A DNA stretch of 64,000 nucleotides from the NCBI RefSeq assembly GCF_945915845.1, contig NZ_CAMEFX010000006.1, positions 1 to 64,000 of the forward strand. Reading direction: 5' to 3'. Positions 8,646 through 17,669 of this stretch are shown here, piece by piece (within the stretch, counting starts at the first letter, position 1; each line of letters opens with the position of its first letter). This DNA is from an uncultured Actinobacillus sp. Lineage in GTDB: Bacteria > Pseudomonadota > Gammaproteobacteria > Enterobacterales > Pasteurellaceae. The translations under genes and the position numbers were made by a program. The notes under the pieces are model-generated. The model was not told the DNA's origin and ran no database searches. It saw only the letters and a list, made by a program, of their open reading frames with translations.

Positions 8646-9643
8646 GGTGTCTCCATCGGAACATAGATTTTTTGTTGTAGTTCCAAGTACTCGTCTTCCA
8701 ACACACTATGGCGCGTAATACCGCCGCCACTACGAAAATAAAATTGCGCCCCTTGCTGCTCAATAAAACGAATGGCCACTGCGCTATCTAAGCTATCGCC
8801 CGTAAAAATACCGAAGATCCCCGTATAATAGCCACGAGGCTGCCCTTCCGCTTGTTGAATAGTTTCAACGGTTTTCTCTTTGGGCGCGCCGCTAATCGAT
8901 CCGGCAGGCAATAACTTAATCAGCATCGATCCAATATTTTCCTGCCAATTCTCTGCAAGATCGCCGACAATTTCCGAACTTGTCTGTAAAACAGCTTTTT
9001 CATCATTGCCCACTTTTTCCACATAACGAAAACGGCGAACCTGAATATTTTGCGCCACCATGGCTAAATCATTCCGCATTAAATCCACAATCGTATAATG
9101 CTCACATTGCTCTTTTTCTGAATTCAGCAATAACTGTTCAGCATTGGTGATATTCGCGCGAATGGTTCCTTTCATCGGGTAAGTCAATATCTGATTATGG
9201 CGAATTTGCACAAAGGATTCCGGGGAAAAACAGACAAATTTGTTGTCATACAATAACTTATATTTTGCTTGGCAAGATTGATATATTTGCGCCAAATTAT
9301 AATTGATAGAAATAGGGGTAGAATAAGTCAAATTCAGTAAATAAGAATTCCCTTTTTGTAACGCCGTTTGCACTAACTCAAAGCCTTTTTTATAAACAGC
9401 AAAGGGCAAAGGCTGCGGATTTAGCTGAAAAAGTGCGGTATTTTTTGCCACAGAAAGCGAAGCATTTTTCTCTCCTTGGATATCAAAATAAATGCCTGAT
9501 GCCGCCGCCTGTGCAAAAGCGCAAATCACCGGGTTTTGTTGTTCAAAATCAATTAAAAAGAAAAAGGGCGTGCGCGACTTTCCCCACGCATTAGCTTGTT
9601 CAATGAATTGTTGTAACCGCATACTAAACTGAAAAATGGACAA
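8642..9643 (-). CDS. pabB: Aminodeoxychorismate synthase component I
   Basis: Uses ammonia from PabA to convert chorismate to 4-amino-4-deoxychorismate. The 333-residue protein is the catalytic core of the chorismate-binding family and lacks the longer N-terminal region of E. coli PabB (453 aa). The motif TYPMKGT carries the lysine that marks PabB; anthranilate synthase TrpE has Ala in the matching PIAGT. LLPAGSISGAPKEKTVE and RGYYTGIFGIF are the conserved C-terminal blocks. It is divergent from pabA over a 75-bp gap and translationally coupled to pabC. Confidence 0.9.
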   Translation of the reverse strand: MSIFQFSMRLQQFIEQANAWGKSRTPFFFLIDFEQQNPVICAFAQAAASGIYFDIQGEKNASLSVAKNTALFQLNPQPLPFAVYKKGFELVQTALQKGNSYLLNLTYSTPISINYNLAQIYQSCQAKYKLLYDNKFVCFSPESFVQIRHNQILTYPMKGTIRANITNAEQLLLNSEKEQCEHYTIVDLMRNDLAMVAQNIQVRRFRYVEKVGNDEKAVLQTSSEIVGDLAENWQENIGSMLIKLLPAGSISGAPKEKTVETIQQAEGQPRGYYTGIFGIFTGDSLDSAVAIRFIEQQGAQFYFRSGGGITRHSVLEDEYLELQQKIYVPMETP

Positions 9644-9661
9644 AATAATGCCACAGTGTAG

Positions 9662-9673
9662 CCGAAATTTCGG
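9662..9673. promoter_or_regulatory. Palindrome between divergent pabB and pabA
   Basis: CCGAAA/TTTCGG is a perfect 12-bp palindrome in the 75-bp pabB-pabA gap. It sits directly upstream of a -10-like TATAAT (9685-9690) reading toward pabA. It could be an operator for both genes; no known regulator is assigned. Confidence 0.35.
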
Positions 9674-9718
9674 GAAAGATCATTTATAATTGAGCGCAAA
9701 GTTCTTCTAGGAAAAGCC

Positions 9719-10315
9719 ATGAAACGCCTACTTATTATTAATAACCACGATTCCTTTACCTACAATTTAGTGGATTTAATTCGCCGCCTAAATGTGGAAT
9801 TTGACGTGGTAGATGTGGAACAACTTAATCTCCATAAGGTCGAAAACTTTAGCCACCTTTTAATTTCACCCGGACCTGATGTCCCCCGGGCATACCCGCA
9901 ACTCTTTGCCATGCTGGAACAATATCACCGTACAAAATGCATTTTAGGGGTATGTCTTGGTCATCAAACCCTATGCGAATTTTTTGGTGCCACGCTGTAC
10001 AATCTCACGGACGTGCGCCACGGTTATGCGCGTCAATTGAAAGTGCGGTCAATGTCACCGTTATTTTCGCAGCTCCCCACCACATTCCGCATCGGTTTAT
10101 ATCATTCTTGGGCGGTTTCAGAGGTGAATTTCCCCGCAGAGCTGCAAATTACCGCGACCTGTGAAGATGAGATTATCATGGCATTTCAACATCGTACCTT
10201 GCCTATTTACGGTGTGCAATTCCACCCTGAATCTTATATTTCTGAATATGGTGAGCAAATTTTGCAGAATTTTCTCAATCAATTCCCTAAATTTGGAACT
10301 GAGATCACGATTTAA
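9719..10315 (+). CDS. pabA: Aminodeoxychorismate synthase glutamine amidotransferase subunit
   Basis: Class I glutamine amidotransferase that releases ammonia for PabB. The 198-residue protein has the nucleophile elbow GVCLGHQ (Cys near 79), LLISPGPD near 50 and the His-Glu pair in FHPES near 170. The same fold serves TrpG in tryptophan synthesis. Placement next to pabB and pabC, with no trp genes nearby, favours PabA, though dual use is possible. The RBS AGGAAAAG lies just before the ATG. Confidence 0.88.
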   Translation: MKRLLIINNHDSFTYNLVDLIRRLNVEFDVVDVEQLNLHKVENFSHLLISPGPDVPRAYPQLFAMLEQYHRTKCILGVCLGHQTLCEFFGATLYNLTDVRHGYARQLKVRSMSPLFSQLPTTFRIGLYHSWAVSEVNFPAELQITATCEDEIIMAFQHRTLPIYGVQFHPESYISEYGEQILQNFLNQFPKFGTEITI

Positions 10316-10335
10316 TAAAAAAGATCAAAAAATAC

Positions 10336-10364
10336 TTGATACTGTTTTTTATAACAGATAATAT
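10336..10364 (+). promoter_or_regulatory. recA promoter with LexA (SOS) box
   Basis: -35 TTGATA (10336-10341) and -10 TAATAT (10359-10364) are 17 bp apart. A perfect LexA half-site pair CTGT-N8-ACAG (10342-10357) fills the spacer. LexA bound here would block RNA polymerase, the standard SOS arrangement for recA. Confidence 0.9.
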
Positions 10365-10416
10365 ATGCGCAAATTTACAGTCATTCAACTCTCTGACATT
10401 TATAAAGGAATTCATT

Positions 10417-11490
10417 ATGGCATCTCAAGACGATAAAGCAAAAGCACTCGCCGCGGCACTAGGTCAAATTGAAAAGCAATTTGGTAAAGGGGCAATTATG
10501 AAACTGGGCGATACCCAAACCCTTGATGTAGAATCTATTTCAACAGGTTCTATCGGTTTGGACGTTGCTTTAGGTATTGGTGGTTTACCAATGGGGCGTA
10601 TTGTGGAAATCTATGGTCCTGAGTCATCCGGTAAAACAACATTAACGCTCTCTGTCATTGCGCAGGCTCAAAAAGCTGGAAAAGTCTGTGCCTTTATCGA
10701 TGCGGAACATGCACTGGATCCTATTTATGCGGCTAAATTAGGTGTAGATGTTAAAGAATTATTTATTTCGCAACCCGATAACGGCGAACAAGCATTAGAA
10801 ATCTGTGATGCCTTAGTTCGTTCAGGGGCTATTGATGTCATTATCGTGGACTCTGTGGCAGCGTTGACGCCAAAAGCAGAAATTGAAGGTGACATGGGTG
10901 ACTCTCACGTGGGTTTACAAGCGCGTTTAATGTCACAGGCATTACGTAAATTGACAGGTCAAATCAAATCATCAAATTGCTTAGTGGTATTTATTAACCA
11001 AATTCGTATGAAGATCGGTGTGATGTTCGGTAACCCTGAAACCACAACGGGGGGTAACGCGTTAAAATTCTATTCTTCCGTTCGTTTAGATATCCGCCGT
11101 GTTGGCGCAGTGAAAAATGGCGATGAAATCATTGGTAACGAAACGCGTGTTAAAGTGGTAAAAAATAAACTTGCTGCACCATTCCGTACCGTTGATTTCC
11201 AAATTATGTACGGTGAAGGGATTTCAAAAAATGGCGAACTCATTGAGCTGGGTGTAAAACAAAAATTAGTTCAAAAAGCCGGCGCATGGTTCTCTTACGA
11301 AGGCGAGAAAATCGGTCAAGGTAAAGCGAATGCTATGAAATGGTTATCTGAAAATCCAGCCAAAGCCGCTGAACTGGAAGCGCGTATTCGTGCTGAATTC
11401 CAAGCCAATCCGGAAAAAGCATTAATCGCCGATTTAGAAGGCGCGAAAGACGATGCCGAAGATGATTTTGCCGGCGAAGATTTTGAATAA
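10417..11490 (+). CDS. recA: RecA recombinase
   Basis: ATP-dependent strand-exchange protein and co-protease for LexA; in this naturally transformable family it also integrates imported DNA. The 357-residue protein has Walker [10 protein letters not shown] at about 67-75, Walker B with [10 protein letters not shown] near 140, the L2 loop region [13 protein letters not shown] and an acidic tail [10 protein letters not shown]. The ATG at 10417 is chosen because of RBS AAGGAA and the conserved [11 protein letters not shown] start; the frame runs 81 bp further upstream across the promoter. recX follows after a USS-pair terminator. Confidence 0.98.
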   Translation: MASQDDKAKALAAALGQIEKQFGKGAIMKLGDTQTLDVESISTGSIGLDVALGIGGLPMGRIVEIYGPESSGKTTLTLSVIAQAQKAGKVCAFIDAEHALDPIYAAKLGVDVKELFISQPDNGEQALEICDALVRSGAIDVIIVDSVAALTPKAEIEGDMGDSHVGLQARLMSQALRKLTGQIKSSNCLVVFINQIRMKIGVMFGNPETTTGGNALKFYSSVRLDIRRVGAVKNGDEIIGNETRVKVVKNKLAAPFRTVDFQIMYGEGISKNGELIELGVKQKLVQKAGAWFSYEGEKIGQGKANAMKWLSENPAKAAELEARIRAEFQANPEKALIADLEGAKDDAEDDFAGEDFE

Positions 11491-11497
11491 ACAAACC

Positions 11498-11528
11498 AAA
11501 GTGCGGTAATTTTTCACCGCACTTTTGC
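11498..11528 (+). terminator. Terminator after recA made of an inverted USS pair
   Basis: AAAGTGCGGT (11498) and ACCGCACTTTT (ending 11526) pair over 10 bp around a short AT-rich loop, ending in T residues. The arms are the DNA uptake signal in both orientations. It probably attenuates read-through from recA into recX. Confidence 0.75.
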
Positions 11529-11585
11529 TTTACACAACAACTTAACACCACTTTTATTCATCCATCCTTTTGATTAAACAACCTT

Positions 11586-12056
11586 ATGATGTCCGAAAAT
11601 GCAAATTCATCGCTCGCACTCGGTTATGTGGTCAACCTACTGGCACGCCGTGAGTACAGCGAATTTGAAATACGTTGCAAAATGCAAGAAAAAGCCTTTT
11701 GTGAAGAAGATATAGAAAAAACCATTCTTCATTGCCAACAAAAAAATTGGCAAAATGATCATCGTTTTACGGAAAATTATCTTAATTTTCGCGCACAACG
11801 TGGCTACGGCTTGGCGCGTATTAAACAAGAATTACGCCAATTAAAAGGTATTCAATCGGAAGTGATTGAAGATGTGCTGTTAGAAAGTGAGATAGATTGG
11901 TCAGAAATTGCGCTGTCCGTCTTGCGAAAAAAATTCCCTGACTATCAGCAAAAACAAGATCCCAAATCCAAACAAAAAATCTGGCGTTATATGATGTCTC
12001 ATGGGTTTCATAGCGATGATTTTGCGGATTTTGTTGGTGTAGGGGATGATTTTTAG
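11586..12056 (+). CDS. recX: RecX, regulator of RecA
   Basis: Small cytoplasmic protein that caps RecA filaments and limits recombination. At 156 residues it has the usual RecX length and repeat pattern of three-helix units (LLARREYSEFEIRCKM, then NWQNDHRFTENYLNFRAQRGYGLARIKQ split by short linkers). Two adjacent ATGs (11586, 11589) are equally possible starts. It lies 95 bp after recA on the same strand, the common recA-recX order. The stop codon directly touches the first copy of a 22-bp direct repeat at 12057. Confidence 0.9.
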   Translation: MMSENANSSLALGYVVNLLARREYSEFEIRCKMQEKAFCEEDIEKTILHCQQKNWQNDHRFTENYLNFRAQRGYGLARIKQELRQLKGIQSEVIEDVLLESEIDWSEIALSVLRKKFPDYQQKQDPKSKQKIWRYMMSHGFHSDDFADFVGVGDDF

Positions 12057-12092
12057 ATCGAAAATAAACGGTATTATGTACACCTACACAAA

Positions 12093-12139
12093 GCTGAAAT
12101 GGCGGTTGGTGAGCTTGTCGAACCATAAGCTATTTCAGC
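12093..12139 (+). repeat. 47-bp mini-element with 8-bp terminal inverted repeats, copy 1
   Basis: It begins GCTGAAAT and ends ATTTCAGC, perfect 8-bp terminal inverted repeats. The core contains GGTTGGTGAGCTTGTCGAAC. The reverse complement of 62280-62326 matches it at 44 of 47 positions. Two such exact-length copies 50 kb apart suggest a dispersed mobile or recombined unit; it has no coding capacity. Confidence 0.75.
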
Positions 12140-12156
12140 GTTTACTGCACAAGACT

Positions 12157-12182
12157 TACGTTTCGACAGGCTCAACGACCGC
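12157..12182 (-). repeat. Degenerate inverted copy of the 47-bp element core
   Basis: The reverse complement matches the core of the 47-bp element at about 20 of 25 positions (TGAGC, TGTCGAA and flanks conserved). It lacks the terminal repeats and lies inverted relative to copy 1, 18 bp downstream of it. Confidence 0.5.
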
Positions 12183-12293
12183 CTTATGCAACTGCTACAT
12201 AATATCGAAAATAAACGATATAATGACCGCACTTTTAGGCAACTAAGAGAGATTGCTTATGTTGCCTTTTTTATTTCTTGAGATGTGAGACAT

Positions 12294-14138
12294 ATGTTAA
12301 ATAAAATTTTTTCTTGGTTTGAAGCGCGTATTGATGCCTATCCTGATGATGAACCTCAAACACCATCAAAAGGACTTTGGGGCTTTATTTGGTCTAGTTT
12401 AGATGGGCTTAAAGCTTGGATTGCATTTTTTGCTTTTTTAACCATTGGTGTCGGTGTTATCGAAGCAATGTTATTCCAGTTTATGGGAAAAATCGTTGAT
12501 TGGTTAGGGGCATATTCCCCTGCCACACTTTGGGCGGAAAAAGGGCATTACTTGATCGGTATGGTTATTGTCCTTTTGCTAAGTATCGGCTGGACATTTT
12601 TAACCTCTGCCGTGCGCTTACAAACCTTGCAAGGGATATTCCCTATGCGTTTACGTTGGAATTTCCACCGCTTGATGTTAGGGCAAAGCCTGAGTTTTTA
12701 CCAAGACGAATTTGCAGGACGCGTATCGGCAAAAGTGATGCAAACGGCACTTGCCGTACGCGATACGGTATTAACCGTTGCCAATATGGTTGTTTATGTT
12801 AGCGTTTACTTTATCACTTCGGGCGTGGTCTTAGTCGCCTTTGATGGCTGGTTGCTGGTGCCGTTTATTTTGTGGATGTTTGTTTTTGCCGGCATTCTCT
12901 ATGTGTTAATTCCCCAATTAGCCAAAACCGCAGAACGCCAAGCAGACGCGCGCTCTTTAATGACGGGGCGCGTAACGGATGCTTATTCTAATATTACCAC
13001 CGTAAAATTATTCTCTCACGGTGAACGTGAAGCCGCCTATGCCAAACGCTCCATGGAAGAATTTATGGTCACGGTTCACGCTCAAATGCGTTTAGCCACA
13101 GGATTGGATGTACTGACCTATGCGAGCAATATTTTCCTGACCTTATCTACCGCAGGGCTGGGCATTTATTTATGGCATCAAGGTGCCATTGGTGTTGGGG
13201 CAATTGCTACGGCAACCGCTATGGCGTTGCGGGTAAACGGACTTTCCCATTGGATTATGTGGGAATCCGCGCGTTTATTTGAAAATATCGGTACGGTCAA
13301 TGACGGGATGCAAACCCTATCCAAACCGCACACCATTGTGGATAAACCCAATGCGGTTCCCATGCACGTCAGCAAAGGGGAAATTAAATTTGAACATATT
13401 CATTTCGCTTATTCCCCTGAAAAAACCTTGTTGAATGATTTTAATTTAACCATTAAAGCAGGGGAAAAAGTCGGCTTAATCGGTCGTTCAGGGGCAGGCA
13501 AATCCACGATTGTAAACTTACTTTTACGTTTTTATGAAGCCCAAGCAGGAACCATTACCATTGATGGGCAAAACGTGCTTGATGTTCAACAAGAAAGTTT
13601 GCGCAGCCAAATTGGGTTAGTGACTCAAGATACTTCATTACTGCATCGTTCCGTTCGCGACAATATTATTTACGGTCGCCCAAATGCTACCGAAGAAGAA
13701 ATGATTAACGCCGCCAAACGCGCGGAAGCGGCAGATTTTATTCCGCTTTTAAGCGATGCGGCAGGTCGCCGTGGCTATGATGCGCACGTGGGAGAACGTG
13801 GGGTGAAATTATCGGGCGGTCAGCGTCAACGTATCGCGATTGCACGCGTGATGTTAAAAGATGCACCGATTTTGCTACTTGATGAAGCGACCAGTGCATT
13901 AGATAGCGAAGTGGAAGCGGCAATTCAAGAAAGTCTCGATAAAATGATGGAAAATAAAACGGTGATTGCCATCGCCCATCGACTGTCCACTATTGCCGCG
14001 ATGGATCGCCTTATTGTGCTAGATAAAGGGCAAATTGTAGAACAAGGCACGCATACTGAACTGTTGGCCCAAAATGGGTTGTACGCAAAATTATGGCAAC
14101 ATCAAAGCGGCGGCTTTTTGAGTGAACAGGCGGAATAA
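12294..14138 (+). CDS. ABC exporter, fused membrane and ATPase domains
   Basis: A 614-residue half-transporter of the type IV exporter (MsbA/Mdl-like) class that would dimerise in the inner membrane. Six membrane segments occupy about residues 35-320. The ATPase domain has Walker A GRSGAGKST at about 398-406, signature LSGGQRQR, Walker B ILLLDEATSALD and switch AHRLST. The substrate is unknown. It is 3 bp from anmK, which in turn is 3 bp from murQ, so co-transcription with murein-recycling genes is likely. A GTG at 12285 could add three residues; the ATG at 12294 is preferred. Confidence 0.88.
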   Translation: MLNKIFSWFEARIDAYPDDEPQTPSKGLWGFIWSSLDGLKAWIAFFAFLTIGVGVIEAMLFQFMGKIVDWLGAYSPATLWAEKGHYLIGMVIVLLLSIGWTFLTSAVRLQTLQGIFPMRLRWNFHRLMLGQSLSFYQDEFAGRVSAKVMQTALAVRDTVLTVANMVVYVSVYFITSGVVLVAFDGWLLVPFILWMFVFAGILYVLIPQLAKTAERQADARSLMTGRVTDAYSNITTVKLFSHGEREAAYAKRSMEEFMVTVHAQMRLATGLDVLTYASNIFLTLSTAGLGIYLWHQGAIGVGAIATATAMALRVNGLSHWIMWESARLFENIGTVNDGMQTLSKPHTIVDKPNAVPMHVSKGEIKFEHIHFAYSPEKTLLNDFNLTIKAGEKVGLIGRSGAGKSTIVNLLLRFYEAQAGTITIDGQNVLDVQQESLRSQIGLVTQDTSLLHRSVRDNIIYGRPNATEEEMINAAKRAEAADFIPLLSDAAGRRGYDAHVGERGVKLSGGQRQRIAIARVMLKDAPILLLDEATSALDSEVEAAIQESLDKMMENKTVIAIAHRLSTIAAMDRLIVLDKGQIVEQGTHTELLAQNGLYAKLWQHQSGGFLSEQAE

Positions 14139-14141
14139 CAA

Positions 14142-15254
14142 ATGACGAATTTATATATCGGCATTATGTCCGGCACCAGTCTGGACGGCGTAGATTTGGC
14201 ACTGGTGGATTTTGATTGTTCGCCCGCTAAAATTGTGGCGAGCGATTTTACCCCAATGCCTGAAAATTTACGCCAAAAATTGACCGCACTTTTACATTCC
14301 GGGGAAACCCGTTTACAGCATTTAGGGGAAATTGATCATCAGCTTGGCTTACTTTATGGAGATGCTGTAAATCATTTTCTAGAGAAACAACACCTTTCCC
14401 CAGAGAAAATTCAAGCCATTGGCTGTCATGGACAAACGGTTTGGCATTCACCCACCGCAGATTTTCCCTTTACCATGCAAATTGGCGATATGAATTTGGT
14501 TGCTGCCAAAACAGGGATAACGACTATTGGTGATTTCCGCCGTAAAGATATGGCGATGGGCGGACAAGGCGCGCCTCTTGTCCCAGCGTTTCATCAGGCA
14601 ATATTTGCAGATCCTCAACGTTTTACCGTGGTATTAAATATTGGGGGAATCAGCAATATTTCCGTACTGGCACCTAACCAACCGTTGATTGGCTATGACG
14701 TAGGTGCCGGCAATACGCTAATGGATAGTTGGATTGAACAACACCAGAATAAGCGTTACGACAAAAATGGGGATTGGGCGCGTTCGGGTCAAGTAAACGA
14801 GAGCTTATTGGCGGATTTATTAGATGAACCCTTTTTCCAACAACCACCACCCAAAAGTACAGGGCGTGAACTCTTTAATTTAACTTGGCTAACAAAGAAA
14901 TTAGCAAAACACACCGCACTTTTAGCGCAAGATGTCCAACGCACCTTGCTTGAATTTACCGCAGTGAGTATCACCCATGAGCTGCATAGATTAAATACAC
15001 AACATTTACCTTGCTTATTATTAGTCTGTGGCGGTGGTGCGCATAACACGCTACTCATGGAACGTCTTCATGCGTTACTTCCATCGTGGCAAATATCTGT
15101 TACAACAGAATTTGGCTTACACGTAGATTTTGTGGAAGCAGCCGCTTTCGCATGGCTTGCTTATCAGCGTATTCATAATTTACCAAGTAATGCGCCAACA
15201 GTAACGGGGGCAAAAAGTGCAGTAAGTTTGGGTGTCATTTATCCGAAGGAATAA
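14142..15254 (+). CDS. anmK: Anhydro-N-acetylmuramic acid kinase
   Basis: Phosphorylates and opens 1,6-anhydroMurNAc from cell-wall turnover, giving MurNAc-6-phosphate. The 370-residue length and the opening [19 protein letters not shown] match the family. [22 protein letters not shown] carries the conserved catalytic region, and [11 protein letters not shown] is the second nucleotide-binding block. It sits directly upstream of murQ, whose product uses the kinase's product. This reads as one murein-recycling operon. Confidence 0.95.
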   Translation: MTNLYIGIMSGTSLDGVDLALVDFDCSPAKIVASDFTPMPENLRQKLTALLHSGETRLQHLGEIDHQLGLLYGDAVNHFLEKQHLSPEKIQAIGCHGQTVWHSPTADFPFTMQIGDMNLVAAKTGITTIGDFRRKDMAMGGQGAPLVPAFHQAIFADPQRFTVVLNIGGISNISVLAPNQPLIGYDVGAGNTLMDSWIEQHQNKRYDKNGDWARSGQVNESLLADLLDEPFFQQPPPKSTGRELFNLTWLTKKLAKHTALLAQDVQRTLLEFTAVSITHELHRLNTQHLPCLLLVCGGGAHNTLLMERLHALLPSWQISVTTEFGLHVDFVEAAAFAWLAYQRIHNLPSNAPTVTGAKSAVSLGVIYPKE

Positions 15255-16160
<906 letters not shown>

Positions 16161-16185
16161 GATGCTGCATTCATCATTTCATAAA

Positions 16186-16219
16186 GCGGAAATAAAGATT
16201 GGTGAGCCTGTCTAACCAT
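16186..16219 (+). repeat. Degenerate relative of the 47-bp mini-element
   Basis: It starts GCGGAAAT and contains TTGGTGAGCCTGTCTAACCAT, shortened here to key parts TTGGTGAGC and AACCAT. It resembles the left three quarters of the 47-bp element, with mismatches. The right terminal repeat is missing. It lies in the murQ-nhaA spacer. Confidence 0.45.
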
Positions 16220-16318
16220 CCACATATCATTCGACAATAGCTATAACAAACTTTTAACAAATTAACCGCACTTGTGATAGTATCCTTTTACAGGATATTT
16301 TTAGGAGAGTTATTTTTT

Positions 16319-17485
16319 ATGCTGAAGTTCATACAAGATTTTTTCAAAATGGAGTCTGCAAGTGGTATTTTACTCCTTGCTTTTGCTTTACTTGCAATGT
16401 TTTTTGCTAACTCAGGATTGCAATCCACTTACTTTAATTTTCTCGATATTCCTGTTGCCGTTCAGTTTGGTTCTTTCATTATTCACAAAACCTTAATCCA
16501 TTGGATTAACGATGGCTTTATGGCGGTGTTCTTCGTGCTTGTGGGCATGGAAGTAAAACGTGAGATCTTTGAAGGTTCACTTTCCAGTGTACAAAAAGCC
16601 GTGTTTCCTGCCATTGCTGCACTCGGGGGAATGTTAATTCCTGCAAGTGTTTACTGGTTAATTACGCAAAATAATCCCGAACTACACAACGGTTGGGCAA
16701 TTCCTATGGCAACAGATATTGCTTTTGCCTTGGGTATTGTGGCGTTATTAAGTAAACAAGTGCCTACGGCATTAAAGGTGTTTTTGTTAGCCTTAGCCAT
16801 TATTGATGACTTGGGGGCGATTGTCGTCATCGCGCTATTCTTTTCCGAAGAATTGAGTATGCAAGCGCTGATGTTCGCGGCAGTAGCCATTGTGGGATTA
16901 TTCACACTCAACCGCTTTAAGATCGGGCATATTGCCCCTTATTTTGTTGTAGGTTCAATTTTATGGGCGTCTGTATTGAAATCAGGTGTTCACGCGACTT
17001 TAGCCGGCGTGATTATTGGTTTTAGCATTCCGTTAAAAGATAGAAATGGTGAAAGCCCATTACATCAATTCGAACACGCTCTTGCCCCTTGGAGTGCATT
17101 TTTTATTTTACCGTTATTTGCATTCGGAAACGCTGGAGTATCTTTAGGCAATATTAACGCTGACACGGTGATGTCCGCCTTACCACTGGGTATTGCCTTA
17201 GGCTTATTTTTAGGTAAACCACTTGGTGTGTTTAGTTTCTGTTACATCGCAGTAAGAGTTGGCATCGCGAAACTCCCTGATGGCATTAATTTTAAACAAA
17301 TTTTTGCTATTGCAGTCTTGTGCGGTATTGGCTTTACCATGTCTATGTTCCTTTCCGGGCTGGCATTCAGTGGTGAATCAGATAGTGCAATGACGACATT
17401 ATCAAGATTGGGCATATTAATGGGATCTTGTTTCTCTGCGGTCTTAGGTTACATTCTTTTAAAAGCCACTACCAAACGAATTTAA
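16319..17485 (+). CDS. nhaA: Na+/H+ antiporter NhaA
   Basis: Inner-membrane antiporter exporting sodium in exchange for protons, for pH and salt homeostasis. The 388-residue protein has about 12 membrane segments. The transport pair DD is in AIIDDLGAI near residue 160, and the assembled helix IV region [11 protein letters not shown] is intact. The ATG at 16319 follows AGGAGAG and gives a start aligned with other NhaA proteins ([16 protein letters not shown]); the frame extends 45 bp upstream without an RBS. It is transcribed alone between two repeat-bearing spacers. Confidence 0.95.
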   Translation: MLKFIQDFFKMESASGILLLAFALLAMFFANSGLQSTYFNFLDIPVAVQFGSFIIHKTLIHWINDGFMAVFFVLVGMEVKREIFEGSLSSVQKAVFPAIAALGGMLIPASVYWLITQNNPELHNGWAIPMATDIAFALGIVALLSKQVPTALKVFLLALAIIDDLGAIVVIALFFSEELSMQALMFAAVAIVGLFTLNRFKIGHIAPYFVVGSILWASVLKSGVHATLAGVIIGFSIPLKDRNGESPLHQFEHALAPWSAFFILPLFAFGNAGVSLGNINADTVMSALPLGIALGLFLGKPLGVFSFCYIAVRVGIAKLPDGINFKQIFAIAVLCGIGFTMSMFLSGLAFSGESDSAMTTLSRLGILMGSCFSAVLGYILLKATTKRI

Positions 17486-17504
17486 AAAGGAACAGGTTTA
17501 AAAT

Positions 17505-17613
17505 AACCTAGCACGAGCCGTGCTAGGTTCATTAAGCCCAGCCTCGCTGGGGCTGAAAAAAGAGCCGCAGAGCGGCTCAGATTAGGTAACCCTATACGGC
17601 TCGTATAGGGTTA
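17505..17613 (+). repeat. Four-hairpin intergenic element, variant A copy 1
   Basis: Four consecutive hairpins are separated by short AT-rich linkers. (1) Arms AACCTAGCAC / GTGCTAGGTT around GAGCC. (2) CAGCCTC / GGGGCTG around GCT. (3) GAGCCGC / GCGGCTC around AGA. (4) TAACCCTATACG / CGTATAGGGTTA around GCT. It lies 19 bp after the nhaA stop, before a USS-pair terminator. A near-identical copy is at 33219, and the diverged variant B lies at 24737 and 26114. It has no open frame and no T-tract of its own. Confidence 0.85.
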
Positions 17614-17624
17614 GTCAACAATCT

Positions 17625-17656
17625 CACCGCACTTTAATACAAAGTGCGGTGTTTTT
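17625..17656 (+). terminator. USS-pair terminator between nhaA and purL
   Basis: Arms CACCGCACTTT (17625) and AAAGTGCGGTG (ending 17651) form an 11-bp stem followed by TTTTTATT on the plus strand. This suits termination of nhaA. purL converges from the other side. Confidence 0.75.
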
Positions 17657-17669
17657 ATTAGGCATATAA

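Larger units (their letters stand above)
12057..12225. repeat. 22-bp imperfect direct repeats flanking the recX-ABC exporter spacer
   Basis: The segments 12057-12078 and 12204-12225 both begin ATCGAAAATAAACG and match at 20 of 22 positions. They are 147 bp apart and bracket the 47-bp element at 12093 and its degenerate inverted relative at 12157. The right copy contains a TATAAT (12219-12224) that may be the -10 of the ABC exporter operon. This arrangement could be the trace of a duplication or insertion. Confidence 0.6.
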
